Positions 51,488 to 59,181 of a stretch of 64,000 nt of DNA are shown here, one piece after another. A program made the position numbers and the translations under genes. Position 1 is the stretch's first letter. Every line of letters begins with the position of its first letter. Under the pieces are notes generated by a model that saw nothing but the letters and a program-made list of their open reading frames with translations, was not told the DNA's origin and did no database searches. Source of the stretch: Paractinoplanes bogorensis (GTDB lineage: Bacteria > Actinomycetota > Actinomycetes > Mycobacteriales > Micromonosporaceae); NCBI RefSeq assembly GCF_018829635.1, contig NZ_JAHKKG010000003.1, positions 558,001 to 622,000 of the forward strand. Reading direction: 5' to 3'.

Positions 51488-52588
51488 TCAATGGAGGGTG
51501 ACCACGAGCTTGGTCGCTGAGACGCCGCGGCGCTGCTGGTCCATGGCGTCCTGCAGGTCGGCCAGCGAGGTGCCGACGACCGACGCGGCAGGCAGCGGCC
51601 GGTAGTGCCCGGACGCCAGCGCCGCGGGCAGGAAGTCGCGGAAGATGGCCGGTCCGACCTCGTTCTTCTTCAGGTTTGAGCCGAAGATGAACTTCACGCC
51701 GACCCCGCGCCGCCGGGCCTCCCACTGCAGCTTGGCCATCCCGCCGGCCATGCCGGTCACCGTCGGCAGCAGCGAGAACCCGTTCTCGAAGGTGACCGGC
51801 GCGGTGGCGGCCGAGACGAAACGCCGGCCGCGTGCGGCGGCGGCGATCCGGACACACGCCAATGATGAGCCGGGGCCGATGGCGACCGCGCCGGCCATCG
51901 TACGGTCGCTGAAGGTCTTGATGATGTCGCTCTCGACCGTGGGACTGCGGTAATCGAAGACCCGCGCCGCGCCAAGCGAGGTGAGCAGCTCCGCGTTGCG
52001 CGGTGACGCCGTCGTGATCACCTCGTATCCGGAGGCCACCGCCAGCTGTACGGCGTTGAGGCCGACGCTCGTGGACCCGCCCCAGATCAGCACGGTCTCG
52101 CCGGTGGGCTCGGCGTCGGCCGCCGGGTGGTGCAGGCCCAGGTGGGTCGTCTGGAACAGGGCGCACGCCGCGGTGGAGAGCCCGAGCGGCAGCACGGCCG
52201 CGTCGGTGAACGGCATGGACTCGGGAATGGCCGAGGCGAGCCGTTCCAGGACGACCGTGTACTGCTGGTAGGCCCCCTGCGCCGGGCTGTTGGCGTCGCG
52301 GTCGGTGCCCACGGCCAGGGCGAGCACCCGGTCGCCGGGCCGGAAGCGGGTCACGGCCGAGCCGGCCTCGACCACCTCACCGGCCACATCCGCCCCGAGC
52401 ACGGCCGGGTACTTCAGCCACATGTAGGCCAGGCGACCGGCGACCTGGATGACCCAGTCGACCGGGTTGACGGCGACGGCGTGGTTGCGGACGACGATCT
52501 CGTCGGGCCCGGGCGTCGGATAAGGCGCCGGGCCGACTTCGAGACGGCGGTTGCGGGCGGGAATCCAGGCGGCGGCGTTGGTGGGCAT
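51488..52588 (-). CDS. MDR/quinone-reductase-like enzyme, trans-enoyl reductase group
   Basis: A 366-residue medium-chain reductase. ATG 52588 has GGGAG five bases upstream. The catalytic-site region is NHAVAVNPVDWVIQVAGRLAYMWLKYPAVLGADVAGEVV, without zinc ligands. The nucleotide loop is ETVLIWGGSTSVGLNAVQLAVASGYEV. The F-D-Y-R-S-P-T strand and a long helical insert resemble fungal-type enoyl reductases and actinobacterial zinc-independent dehydrogenases. NADPH use is likely. It is divergent from a TetR gene with two shared operator half-sites, so it is probably induced by an aldehyde, quinone or drug. Confidence 0.88.
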   Translation of the reverse strand: MPTNAAAWIPARNRRLEVGPAPYPTPGPDEIVVRNHAVAVNPVDWVIQVAGRLAYMWLKYPAVLGADVAGEVVEAGSAVTRFRPGDRVLALAVGTDRDANSPAQGAYQQYTVVLERLASAIPESMPFTDAAVLPLGLSTAACALFQTTHLGLHHPAADAEPTGETVLIWGGSTSVGLNAVQLAVASGYEVITTASPRNAELLTSLGAARVFDYRSPTVESDIIKTFSDRTMAGAVAIGPGSSLACVRIAAAARGRRFVSAATAPVTFENGFSLLPTVTGMAGGMAKLQWEARRRGVGVKFIFGSNLKKNEVGPAIFRDFLPAALASGHYRPLPAASVVGTSLADLQDAMDQQRRGVSATKLVVTLH

Positions 52589-52611
52589 GGCGACTCCCCA
52601 GAGATTGTGAG

Positions 52612-52658
52612 TGCACTTGGTGCAGTCACGAGTGTGGCACGTGACTGCACCGGGTGCA
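52612..52658. promoter_or_regulatory. Twin TGCAC-N3-GTGCA operators for the TetR regulator
   Basis: Two 13-bp dyads, TGCACTTGGTGCA (52612-52624) and TGCACCGGGTGCA (52646-52658), lie 34 bases apart in the divergent region. They are also related by a longer inverted repeat, GGTGCAGTCACG against CGTGACTGCACC. The right copy overlaps the likely -35 zone of the TetR gene, whose -10 is TAGAAT at 52667-52672, seven bases before the ATG. Confidence 0.75.
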
Positions 52659-52678
52659 ATCGTGGGTAGAATCACCGC

Positions 52679-53236
52679 ATGGCTCGGTGGGAACCGGACG
52701 CGCGCGGGCGTCTGCAGACGGCGGCCATGACCCTGTTCCAAGAGCGGGGCTTCGCCGAGGTCACGGTGGCCGAGATCGCCGAGCGGGCCGGCCTGACCAA
52801 GCGGACCTTCTTCAACCACTTCGCCGACAAGCGCGAGGTCTTCTTCGCCAACGCCCAGATGTTCGAAGAAAGTGTGCTGGCCCGCCTCGACGAGGCCGAT
52901 CCGGAGCTGAGCGCGATCGACGCCGCCGTGCACGCGGTCACGCTGGCCGGCCGCGAGCTGGCGCCGTACTACGACTTCGCCAAGGCCCGCATCGCCGTTC
53001 TCGCGGTCACGCCCGAGCTGCGCGAACGTGACCTGGTCAAGACGGCCGGGCTGACCGCGGCGATGGCCCGGGCGCTGGGCGAGCGGGGGGTGCCGCCGCG
53101 GACGGCCGAGTTCGCCGCCCAGGCCGCCCTGACCGTCTTCGCCGTGGCTGCGGCCGAGTGGATCGCCGGGAAGGACGCTGACCTGGCCGTTCTGATGCGG
53201 CGAGCGCTCGACGAGCTGCGGGACGCGATTGCATAA
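52679..53236 (+). CDS. TetR-family regulator
   Basis: A 185-residue TetR-type repressor. The helix-turn-helix is RGFAEVTVAEIAERAGLTKRTFFNHFADKREVFF, and the ligand domain of about 140 residues is helical. It starts at ATG 52679, directly after TAGAAT at the distance expected for a leaderless message. Its operators in front (52612-52658) also face the divergent reductase gene, so it likely represses both. The ligand is unknown. The gene ends 74 bases before the Flp pilin gene. Confidence 0.93.
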   Translation: MARWEPDARGRLQTAAMTLFQERGFAEVTVAEIAERAGLTKRTFFNHFADKREVFFANAQMFEESVLARLDEADPELSAIDAAVHAVTLAGRELAPYYDFAKARIAVLAVTPELRERDLVKTAGLTAAMARALGERGVPPRTAEFAAQAALTVFAVAAAEWIAGKDADLAVLMRRALDELRDAIA

Positions 53237-53310
53237 GCCCCGAATCCTCAGCCCGGGCCGCGCGGACCCGATCAGTGAGGTCACGGAATCGCAAACAGGC
53301 GGGGGCTCTC

Positions 53311-53499
53311 ATGAACTACTTGATCGCGTACGTGCAATCGCGTCTGACCCGTAACGGGGACGAAGGCGCCACCGCCGTCGAATACGGCCTGCTCGTCACT
53401 CTGATCGCGGTGGTCCTCATCGCCGGTGCCACGATCTTCGGCAGCAAGATCAGCGACATGTTCTCCGCCGTCGGCAACAAGCTGACCTCGCCGTCCTGA
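53311..53499 (+). CDS. Flp-family type IVb pilin
   Basis: A 62-residue pilin-like protein. ATG 53311 starts MNYLIAYVQSRLTRNGDEG, and the prepilin site is G then ATAVEYG, the Flp motif with conserved Glu-Tyr, followed by the hydrophobic helix LLVTLIAVVLIAGATIFG. GGGGG lies five bases before the ATG. It should be processed by a TadV-like peptidase and assembled by Tad machinery, none of which is in the window. It may be an isolated pilin gene. It is four bases from the convergent RecQ-derived gene. Confidence 0.93.
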   Translation: MNYLIAYVQSRLTRNGDEGATAVEYGLLVTLIAVVLIAGATIFGSKISDMFSAVGNKLTSPS

Positions 53500-53503
53500 G
53501 CGA

Positions 53504-54067
53504 TCACTCCAGGGCCAGCAGGCCGTTGGTCAGCACGGCCGGGGTGAGGTGCCGGTAGCCGACCGCGTCGAACAGCACGGTCAGCTCGTGCTCGTCCCGG
53601 GTCAGCAGCAGCCCTGGCCCCCACAGCTTGTGCCGCACCCGTACGCCGTCCCCGCCCCCGTCGCGCGACGGGGCCGGGGACGGCGCACGGTCGTTGTCGC
53701 AGTTGCCGCACGGCGCCGGGTAGTGCTCGCCGAAATAGGCCAGCAGCTCGGTTTTTCCCGTACGGATGTCAGCCAGCGCCCCGGTCCGGTCGGTGTGCCG
53801 CATTCCCGAGTTGAGCATCCGGGCCGGCACCTTGCGTTCGGTCAGCGAGCGCAGTTGGTCGCGCTGCAGGGCCAGCAGCGGTGACACGACCACGGTCAGC
53901 CCGCCCCGCGCCAGCCCCGCGACCTGGTAGATCGCACTCTTGCCGCTTCCGGTGAGCAGCACCGCCAGCGTGTCCCGCCCGGCCACCACCGCCGCTACCG
54001 TTTCGCGCTGCACCGGGCGCAGGTCGAAGCCGAATACAGATCGCGCGATTTCCCCGGCGTCGGCCAC
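53504..54067 (-). CDS. Internally deleted RecQ-like helicase
   Basis: A 187-residue frame that keeps only the two ends of a RecQ helicase. Residues 1-100 carry the Q-motif region (FGFDLRPVQRETVAAVVAGRDT), motif I (LLTGSGKSAIYQ, GSGKS) and motif Ia (VVVSPLLALQRDQ). After residue 105 the sequence continues directly with LLAYFGE and PCGNCDND, the zinc segment normally 250-300 residues later, then a Tudor-like tail (RVRHKLWGPGLLLTRDEHELTVLFDAVGYRHL). Motifs II (DExH) to VI are absent, so helicase function is not expected. The deletion junction, residues 101-106 (IRTGKT), holds a TTTCCCGTACGG copy (53754-53765). A TAAGAAT element eight bases before the GTG suggests it may still be transcribed. Confidence 0.8.
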   Translation of the reverse strand: MADAGEIARSVFGFDLRPVQRETVAAVVAGRDTLAVLLTGSGKSAIYQVAGLARGGLTVVVSPLLALQRDQLRSLTERKVPARMLNSGMRHTDRTGALADIRTGKTELLAYFGEHYPAPCGNCDNDRAPSPAPSRDGGGDGVRVRHKLWGPGLLLTRDEHELTVLFDAVGYRHLTPAVLTNGLLALE

Positions 54068-54205
54068 CGCCGATTCTTATCACCAATTGCGCATCTGACG
54101 ACACCGTGGACGGTTCAGTTTCGGGAGCCGCGAGGGAAACATGGCGGTCATGGTGCCGTGACGAGATCGTCACTCACAGGTGCCATCCGACGATGGGAGG
54201 CAACG

Positions 54206-55444
54206 ATGCCAGCCAATCGCGCGGTGGTCTACGACGGGCCCGGCAAGGTCGAGGTCCGCGATATCGACTACCCCACGTACGAACTGAAGGACGGGCCCGG
54301 CGTCAACAAACTGAACGTGGGCCGCAAGGTGCCGCACGGCGCGATCCTCAAGACGGTCGCGACCAACATCTGCGGCAGCGACCAGCACATGGTGCGCGGG
54401 CGTACCACCGCCCCCGAGGGCCTCGTGCTCGGGCACGAGATCACCGGTGAGGTCGTCGACGTCGGGCCGGGCGTCGAGTTCATCAAGGTCGGCGACGTGT
54501 GCTCGGTGCCGTTCAACATCGCCTGTGGACGCTGCCGCAACTGTAAAGAGGGCAAGACCGGTATCTGCCTGAACGTCAACCCGGACCGGCCGGGATCCGC
54601 CTACGGCTACGTCGACATGGGTGGCTGGGTCGGCGGGCAGGCCGAGTACGTCCTGGTCCCGTACGCGGACTGGAACCTTCTCCGCTTCCCCGACCGCGAC
54701 CAGGCCATCGAGAAGGCGCTCGACCTCGCCATGCTGGCCGACATCTTCCCGACCGGCTACCACGGCTGTGTCAGCGCGGGCGTCACCACCGGCTCCACTG
54801 TGTACGTGGCCGGCGCCGGACCGGTCGGCCTGGCCGCCGCCACCTCGGCCTGGCTGCTCGGCGCGTCGGTCGTCATCGTGGGCGACCTCAACGAGGAACG
54901 TCTGGCCCAGGCCCGCAGTTTCGGCTGCGAGACGGTCAACGTGGCCCAGGGCGACCCGATCGAGCAGATCCACCGGATCCTCGGCAACGACGCACCCGCG
55001 ATCGGCGAGCCGCTGGTCGACGCCGCGGTCGACGCGGTCGGGTTCGAGGCCCGCGGGCACGGCGCCGAGGCCGAGGTCGAACGGCCCGCCACGGTGCTCA
55101 ACTCGCTGATGGAAGTGACCCGGGCCGGCGGCGCGATCGGCATCCCCGGTCTGTACGTCACCGGTGACCCGGGCGGCGTCGACGAGAACGCCAAGGTCGG
55201 CTCGCTGTCGTTGCGGCTCGGCCTGGGCTGGGCCAAGTCGCACTCGTTCGTCACCGGCCAGTGCCCGGTGATGAAGTACAACCGCAACCTGATGATGGCG
55301 ATCCTGCACGACCGGGTGCAGATCGCGAAGAACGTCAACGCCGTGGCGATTCCGCTCGACCAGGCCCCGCAGGGCTATCAGGACTTCGACCAGGGCGCGG
55401 CCAAGAAGTACGTGATCGACCCGCACGGGATGACCCGGAAGTAG
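54206..55444 (+). CDS. fdhA: Glutathione-independent formaldehyde dehydrogenase-like enzyme
   Basis: A 412-residue zinc-dependent medium-chain dehydrogenase. The catalytic zinc ligands are Cys56 (ICGSDQH) and His77 (VLGHE). The structural zinc cysteines are C107, C110, C113 and C121 (ACGRCRNCKEGKTGIC). The NAD site is VAGAGPVGLAAATSAW with GDLNEERL as the acidic strand end. ATG 54206 has GGGAGG five bases upstream. The order resembles the Pseudomonas putida FdhA type, which oxidises formaldehyde without glutathione and keeps NAD tightly bound. Actual substrates may include other aldehydes or alcohols. It is followed by a strong hairpin. Confidence 0.9.
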   Translation: MPANRAVVYDGPGKVEVRDIDYPTYELKDGPGVNKLNVGRKVPHGAILKTVATNICGSDQHMVRGRTTAPEGLVLGHEITGEVVDVGPGVEFIKVGDVCSVPFNIACGRCRNCKEGKTGICLNVNPDRPGSAYGYVDMGGWVGGQAEYVLVPYADWNLLRFPDRDQAIEKALDLAMLADIFPTGYHGCVSAGVTTGSTVYVAGAGPVGLAAATSAWLLGASVVIVGDLNEERLAQARSFGCETVNVAQGDPIEQIHRILGNDAPAIGEPLVDAAVDAVGFEARGHGAEAEVERPATVLNSLMEVTRAGGAIGIPGLYVTGDPGGVDENAKVGSLSLRLGLGWAKSHSFVTGQCPVMKYNRNLMMAILHDRVQIAKNVNAVAIPLDQAPQGYQDFDQGAAKKYVIDPHGMTRK

Positions 55445-55449
55445 AAAGG

Positions 55450-55480
55450 TGCGGCGGGCCCCACGGAGGGGCCCGCCGCA
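55450..55480 (+). terminator. Strong terminator hairpin after fdhA
   Basis: TGCGGCGGGCCCC (55450-55462) pairs perfectly with GGGGCCCGCCGCA (55468-55480) around ACGGA, a 13-bp stem six bases after the fdhA stop and 13 bases before the next ATG. Confidence 0.8.
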
Positions 55481-55493
55481 TTACGATCCGCCT

Positions 55494-56633
55494 ATGTTGA
55501 CGGCTGCGGTCCTCGTCCTGTCCGCCCTGCACGCTCCCACTCTCACGCCGGGTGTGGTCTCGGTCGACAGCCCCACGGCGGTGCGCTACAACGGCGGGCA
55601 GAAGGCGGTCAACTACGTCGTCGTCACCCGCTCCGGCCGCACGGTCACGATCGACGACCGGGTGCCGGTCCGGGCCGGTAAGGGCTGTGTCGCGGTGAAG
55701 GGCGACTCGACCAGGGTGCGCTGCACGACGGCACAGACGCCGACCTCGGTCCTCGTCTTCACGTACGACTACAACGACACCATCGTCAACAAGAGCGACC
55801 TGTCGATGACGGCGAACGGCGGCCCGGGCAGCGACAAGATCTACGGCGGGCCCGCGTCCGACTTCCTGCAGGGCGACACCTTCACCGGGCCCAACCCGGG
55901 CAACGACTCCATCTGGGGTTACGGCGGCCGCGACTTCCTGATCGGCGCGGGCGGCGACGACGGCCTCAACGGCGGCGACGGCGACGACTACCTCGACACG
56001 TACATCGCCGGTCCGGTCGGCGGCGTCAACCCGGCCGCGCAGCTCGGCAACGACCGGCTCTACGGCGGCAACGGCAACGACTGGGCGGTCGGCGGCGCCG
56101 GCGACGACCTGCTGTCCGGCGGTGCGGGTGGCGACACGCTCGAGGCCGGCCCGGGCACGAACGTCGTCTGGGGCGGCGAGGGCAACGACTCCATGTCCGG
56201 TGGCACCGGCCCCGACGTCTTCCACGGCGGCCCCGGCACCAAAGATGCGGTGAACTACAACGGCCGCAGCAACCCGATCACCGCCGACCTCGACGGCGCC
56301 GCCGGTGACGACGGCGAGCGGGGCGAGGGCGACACCATCGGCGCCGACGTGGAGTGGCTCTATGGCGGCACCGGCGACGACGTGCTGACCGGCAACGACG
56401 CCGACAACGAGATCTCGGGCTGGCTCGGCGACGACATCGTGCGCGGCGGTGCGGGCAACGACTTCCTGGCCGGCACCCAGGGCCACGACCAGGTGTACGG
56501 CGAGGCCGGCGACGACGACCTGCGGGTCATGGACTTCGAAGAGTCCGGCACCCCCGACCTGGCCGACGGCGGCCCCGGCACCGACACGTGCCAGGCCGAT
56601 TCCGATGACAGCGTGGTCCGCTGCGAGCGATGA
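55494..56633 (+). CDS. Secreted RTX-type (GGxGxD) calcium-binding repeat protein
   Basis: A 379-residue protein starting at ATG 55494 (signal peptide MLTAAVLVLSALHAPT). After a beta-rich N-terminal part it has glycine-aspartate nonapeptides such as GGPGSDKIYGGPASDFLQGD, GAGGDDGLNGGDGDDYLD, GGNGNDWAVGGAGDDLLSGGAGGD, GGEGNDSMSGGTGPDVF and GGTGDDVLTGNDADNEISG. These form parallel beta-rolls that bind calcium after export. No catalytic domain is seen, so it may be structural or adhesive. It ends with a Cys pair in TDTCQADSDDSVVRCER. The RTX secretion signal of Gram-negative type I systems is not needed here because a signal peptide is present. Confidence 0.87.
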   Translation: MLTAAVLVLSALHAPTLTPGVVSVDSPTAVRYNGGQKAVNYVVVTRSGRTVTIDDRVPVRAGKGCVAVKGDSTRVRCTTAQTPTSVLVFTYDYNDTIVNKSDLSMTANGGPGSDKIYGGPASDFLQGDTFTGPNPGNDSIWGYGGRDFLIGAGGDDGLNGGDGDDYLDTYIAGPVGGVNPAAQLGNDRLYGGNGNDWAVGGAGDDLLSGGAGGDTLEAGPGTNVVWGGEGNDSMSGGTGPDVFHGGPGTKDAVNYNGRSNPITADLDGAAGDDGERGEGDTIGADVEWLYGGTGDDVLTGNDADNEISGWLGDDIVRGGAGNDFLAGTQGHDQVYGEAGDDDLRVMDFEESGTPDLADGGPGTDTCQADSDDSVVRCER

Positions 56634-56651
56634 TGTTCTACCTTTCCATAT

Positions 56652-57356
56652 GTGCAGCTCGAAGCGCTCCGGACGACCTGGCCGGAAGAGGTCCTGACCG
56701 GACAGTACTTCTTCCAGGCGTACGGCCCGACGACCACCGACGACGTGATCAGCTTCCTCACCGATGACCTGATCGATGCGGGTGACGACGTCCGGCTGCG
56801 GATCACCGACGCCGGTGGGCGCGTGCTCATGAACGTCCTGCGCGGGCGGCACCCGGGCATCCAGGCCGTCGGCGTCCGGCCCGCCCAGACGTGGATCACT
56901 CTTCTGCAGCACGTCCGGCCGCCCCAGGGTGAAGAACCGTTCCTGCTGCGCCGGATGCGGCGGCAGCTCACCGATCGGCGGCGCCACTGGAGCTCCCGGA
57001 TCCGCCGGGCCGCTCGTGAATTCACCGCCGACGTGCACCGCCTCCGGCCGGCGCCGCAGCTGGTCTGGGACGTGCTCGACAATCGGGCCGGCCACGTCAT
57101 CGGCCGCCTGACCGTGCCGATCGGGGTGCCCGGCGCCCGCACGGCGATCCACAGCGCCACCGGCGGCCCGGCCGCGCTGCTGATGGTCGAGGGCGGCCTG
57201 CTCACGGTCCGGATCGGCGAGCGGCCGGTAGCCCAGTTCATGTCCGCCGGGCCCGCCCACCGGGTCGACGTCGCCGGAGCGGTCCCGGCCGGACTTGACC
57301 CGCGGCTCGTGCTCGCGTGCGCGCTTCTCGAATACGCCCGGCTGAGCACCACATGA
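56652..57356 (+). CDS. Tandem paralogue 1 of an unknown family
   Basis: A 234-residue protein starting at GTG 56652. It shares with the next two genes an N-terminal motif (LRTTWPEEVLTGQYFF), a central W-DVLDNRAGHVIGRL segment and a C-terminal GLDPRLVLACALLEY. The middle is an acidic beta region followed by a basic Arg-rich stretch (RRMRRQLTDRRRHW). The pattern of a beta barrel followed by a buried C-terminal helix is reminiscent of LURP-one/scramblase-like proteins, but this is a guess. It overlaps paralogue 2 by four bases (ATGA). Confidence 0.75.
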   Translation: MQLEALRTTWPEEVLTGQYFFQAYGPTTTDDVISFLTDDLIDAGDDVRLRITDAGGRVLMNVLRGRHPGIQAVGVRPAQTWITLLQHVRPPQGEEPFLLRRMRRQLTDRRRHWSSRIRRAAREFTADVHRLRPAPQLVWDVLDNRAGHVIGRLTVPIGVPGARTAIHSATGGPAALLMVEGGLLTVRIGERPVAQFMSAGPAHRVDVAGAVPAGLDPRLVLACALLEYARLSTT

Positions 57357-58045
57357 TCGACGAACTCCGGACCGGCTGGCCGGAAGCGCTTCTCACCGGG
57401 CAGTACACGCTGCGGACGTACGGGGGAACTCTCGGCGGTGAGATCCTGGACGACCTCGGCCAGATGTTCACCGTCGGGCTGCACCGGCCCGGCAACGACC
57501 GGCTGCTGAAGGTCACCGTCGACGGCCACCCGGTGCTGACCGTCCTCAACGACCGCGACGGGGTGCCGCCGCGCATCAAGGCCGTGGCCGAGGTCCCGTG
57601 GCTGAGTCTGGTGAAACGGCCGGACGCGCAGAGCCGGCCGGACCGCCGGACCATGGTCTTCGGTCCGCTCCTGCAGTCACAGCTCAGCTGGGGGACGCGG
57701 CTGCGCCGGTCGGTCCAGGCCTTCCGGACGCCGCCCCCGCCGGACGTGTGGGACGTGGTCGACGACCGCCTGGGCCGCGTGATCGGCCGGTTGGCCGGGC
57801 CGGTCGACGAACCACCGGGCACCAAGCGGGTCATCTTCCGTCCCGACGGCTGGCCGGCCGCGCTATTGATGGAAGACCCGTACGGCCGCCTCACCATCGT
57901 GGTCGACACCCTGGCGGCGGCCCGGATCTTCCGCGTGCACGCCGGCCACCGGATCGACGTCACCACCCTGACCCCGACCGGCCTCGACCCCCGGCTGGTG
58001 CTGGCCTGCGCGATGCTGCAGTTCGCCTATCTGAGCGACAAATGA
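57353..58045 (+). CDS. Tandem paralogue 2 of an unknown family
   Basis: A 230-residue protein. ATG 57353 overlaps the stop of paralogue 1. It shares LRTGWPEALLTGQYTLRTYG, VWDVVDDRLGRVIGRLAGPV, GLDPRLVLACAMLQFAYL, a long beta-rich middle and a basic stretch (RLRRSVQAF). Compared with paralogue 1 the glycine-rich strand is shorter and the C-terminal core is better conserved. No known domain, signal peptide or membrane helix is seen, so a cytoplasmic role, possibly in a complex of three related proteins, is inferred. Confidence 0.75.
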   Translation: MIDELRTGWPEALLTGQYTLRTYGGTLGGEILDDLGQMFTVGLHRPGNDRLLKVTVDGHPVLTVLNDRDGVPPRIKAVAEVPWLSLVKRPDAQSRPDRRTMVFGPLLQSQLSWGTRLRRSVQAFRTPPPPDVWDVVDDRLGRVIGRLAGPVDEPPGTKRVIFRPDGWPAALLMEDPYGRLTIVVDTLAAARIFRVHAGHRIDVTTLTPTGLDPRLVLACAMLQFAYLSDK

Positions 58046-58719
58046 TCGACCACCTCCGGACCGGCTGGCCGGAACCGATGCTGACCGGCCAGTACGCCTT
58101 CGTCACCTCGGGCGGGGGCCTGGCCGGCGACCTGCTGAGCGGGTTCGCCGGGATGGTCAGCGCCGGGCTGATCGAGCCGGGGAACCCTTCCTTCCTGCGG
58201 ATCGCCGTCGACGGCAAACCGCTGCTGGCCGTGGTTCCGGGCGAGCGCGGGCCCCGGGCGGTCGCCCGTGAGCCGTGGATCAGCCTGCACGAACACCCGC
58301 TTCCCCCGCGTACGGAGTACAGACAGTTCGCCCGCGTGGTCGGCTCGTTGTTCCTGCGCCGGTACGACATGCGGACCCGGATCCGTATGTCCGCCAGGGA
58401 GCTGACCCGCCCGACGCCGGTGCCCCGGATGGCCTGGGACGTGTTCGACGACCGCCTCGGCGAGGTCATCGGTCAACTGACCAACGGGGTCGGCGCCCGC
58501 ACTGTGATCCTCGGCCCCGACGGCCGGGTCGTCGCACGCCTGCTGCAGGATCCGGACGGCAAGTCCCCGCCGCGGCTGCTCACGCTCGTAGCCGGCCGTC
58601 AGCCGGTGGCGCACATGACGCGCGCCGGAAGAGACACCTACCGCGTCGACGTCTCGGGGATCGCCGCCGCCGGTCTCGACCCACGCCTGGTGCTGGCCTG
58701 CGCGATGCTGCAGTTCTAG
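58042..58719 (+). CDS. Tandem paralogue 3 of an unknown family
   Basis: A 225-residue protein. ATG 58042 overlaps the stop of paralogue 2 (ATGA). It shares LRTGWPEPMLTGQYAFVTSGGG, AWDVFDDRLGEVIGQL and GLDPRLVLACAMLQF, and ends exactly at that core, lacking the final few residues of the others. The Arg-rich middle (SLFLRRYDMRTRIRMSARELTR) matches the basic region of the first paralogue. Its TAG stop shares a CTAG with the opposing oxidoreductase gene. Function unknown. Confidence 0.75.
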   Translation: MIDHLRTGWPEPMLTGQYAFVTSGGGLAGDLLSGFAGMVSAGLIEPGNPSFLRIAVDGKPLLAVVPGERGPRAVAREPWISLHEHPLPPRTEYRQFARVVGSLFLRRYDMRTRIRMSARELTRPTPVPRMAWDVFDDRLGEVIGQLTNGVGARTVILGPDGRVVARLLQDPDGKSPPRLLTLVAGRQPVAHMTRAGRDTYRVDVSGIAAAGLDPRLVLACAMLQF

Positions 58720-59156
58720 TTGTTGCTGTAGACCCGTTCCGGCGTGACGAGCACGGCGGCGCGACGCTGCTCGACCATGACCCGGTCGTACTCGTCCCAG
58801 TCGTCGTGACTGCCGCCGGCAGCGGTGAACACCTCACGCAGCAGCACCCGCAGCCGCTCGGCGTCGACCCCTTCGACCGGGTCGTCCGGCCCGATGATCT
58901 GCGCCGGGCCCTCGACGGTGGCCCACTGCCACCCCGACCGCACCGACACGGCGATCCGGGGACGCGCCCGCAGATTGGCCAGTTTGACCTGGCCATAGGT
59001 GACAAACCCGATTTCCCGTACGCCGGTGAGCGGATGCCCGAGCACGCCCGCGTTCACGATCGACGCCTGCACACTCCCATCCGCCCGCGTCGTCGCCACG
59101 GTCACCAGCCCCTGCTCACCACTGGCCATCCCCGCGAAGTCGTCCAATGTCGTCAT
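58716..59156 (-). CDS. PPOX-class F420-dependent oxidoreductase
   Basis: A 146-residue split-barrel protein of the F420-binding pyridoxamine-oxidase-like class. The strand LVTVATTRADGSVQASIVNAGVL is followed by a REIGFVTYGQVKLANLRARPRIAVSVRSGWQWATVEGPAQI segment, with the K-x-x-N-L-x-x-x-P-x-x-x-x-x block that contacts F420 in the family, and the C-terminal RRAAVLVTPERVY. It may reduce small compounds such as lipid or antibiotic precursors. It is divergent from the TPR gene with 25 bases between starts and overlaps paralogue 3 by four bases. Confidence 0.85.
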   Translation of the reverse strand: MTTLDDFAGMASGEQGLVTVATTRADGSVQASIVNAGVLGHPLTGVREIGFVTYGQVKLANLRARPRIAVSVRSGWQWATVEGPAQIIGPDDPVEGVDAERLRVLLREVFTAAGGSHDDWDEYDRVMVEQRRAAVLVTPERVYSNN

Positions 59157-59181
59157 GCCTTTTTGTGTACCATCCCGGACC

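Noticed and set aside
55810..56600. Regularly repeated GGCGGC/GACGAC units that look like a DNA repeat array
   Set aside because: They encode the RTX G-G-x-G-x-D repeats, so the period comes from the protein and not from a CRISPR or satellite.
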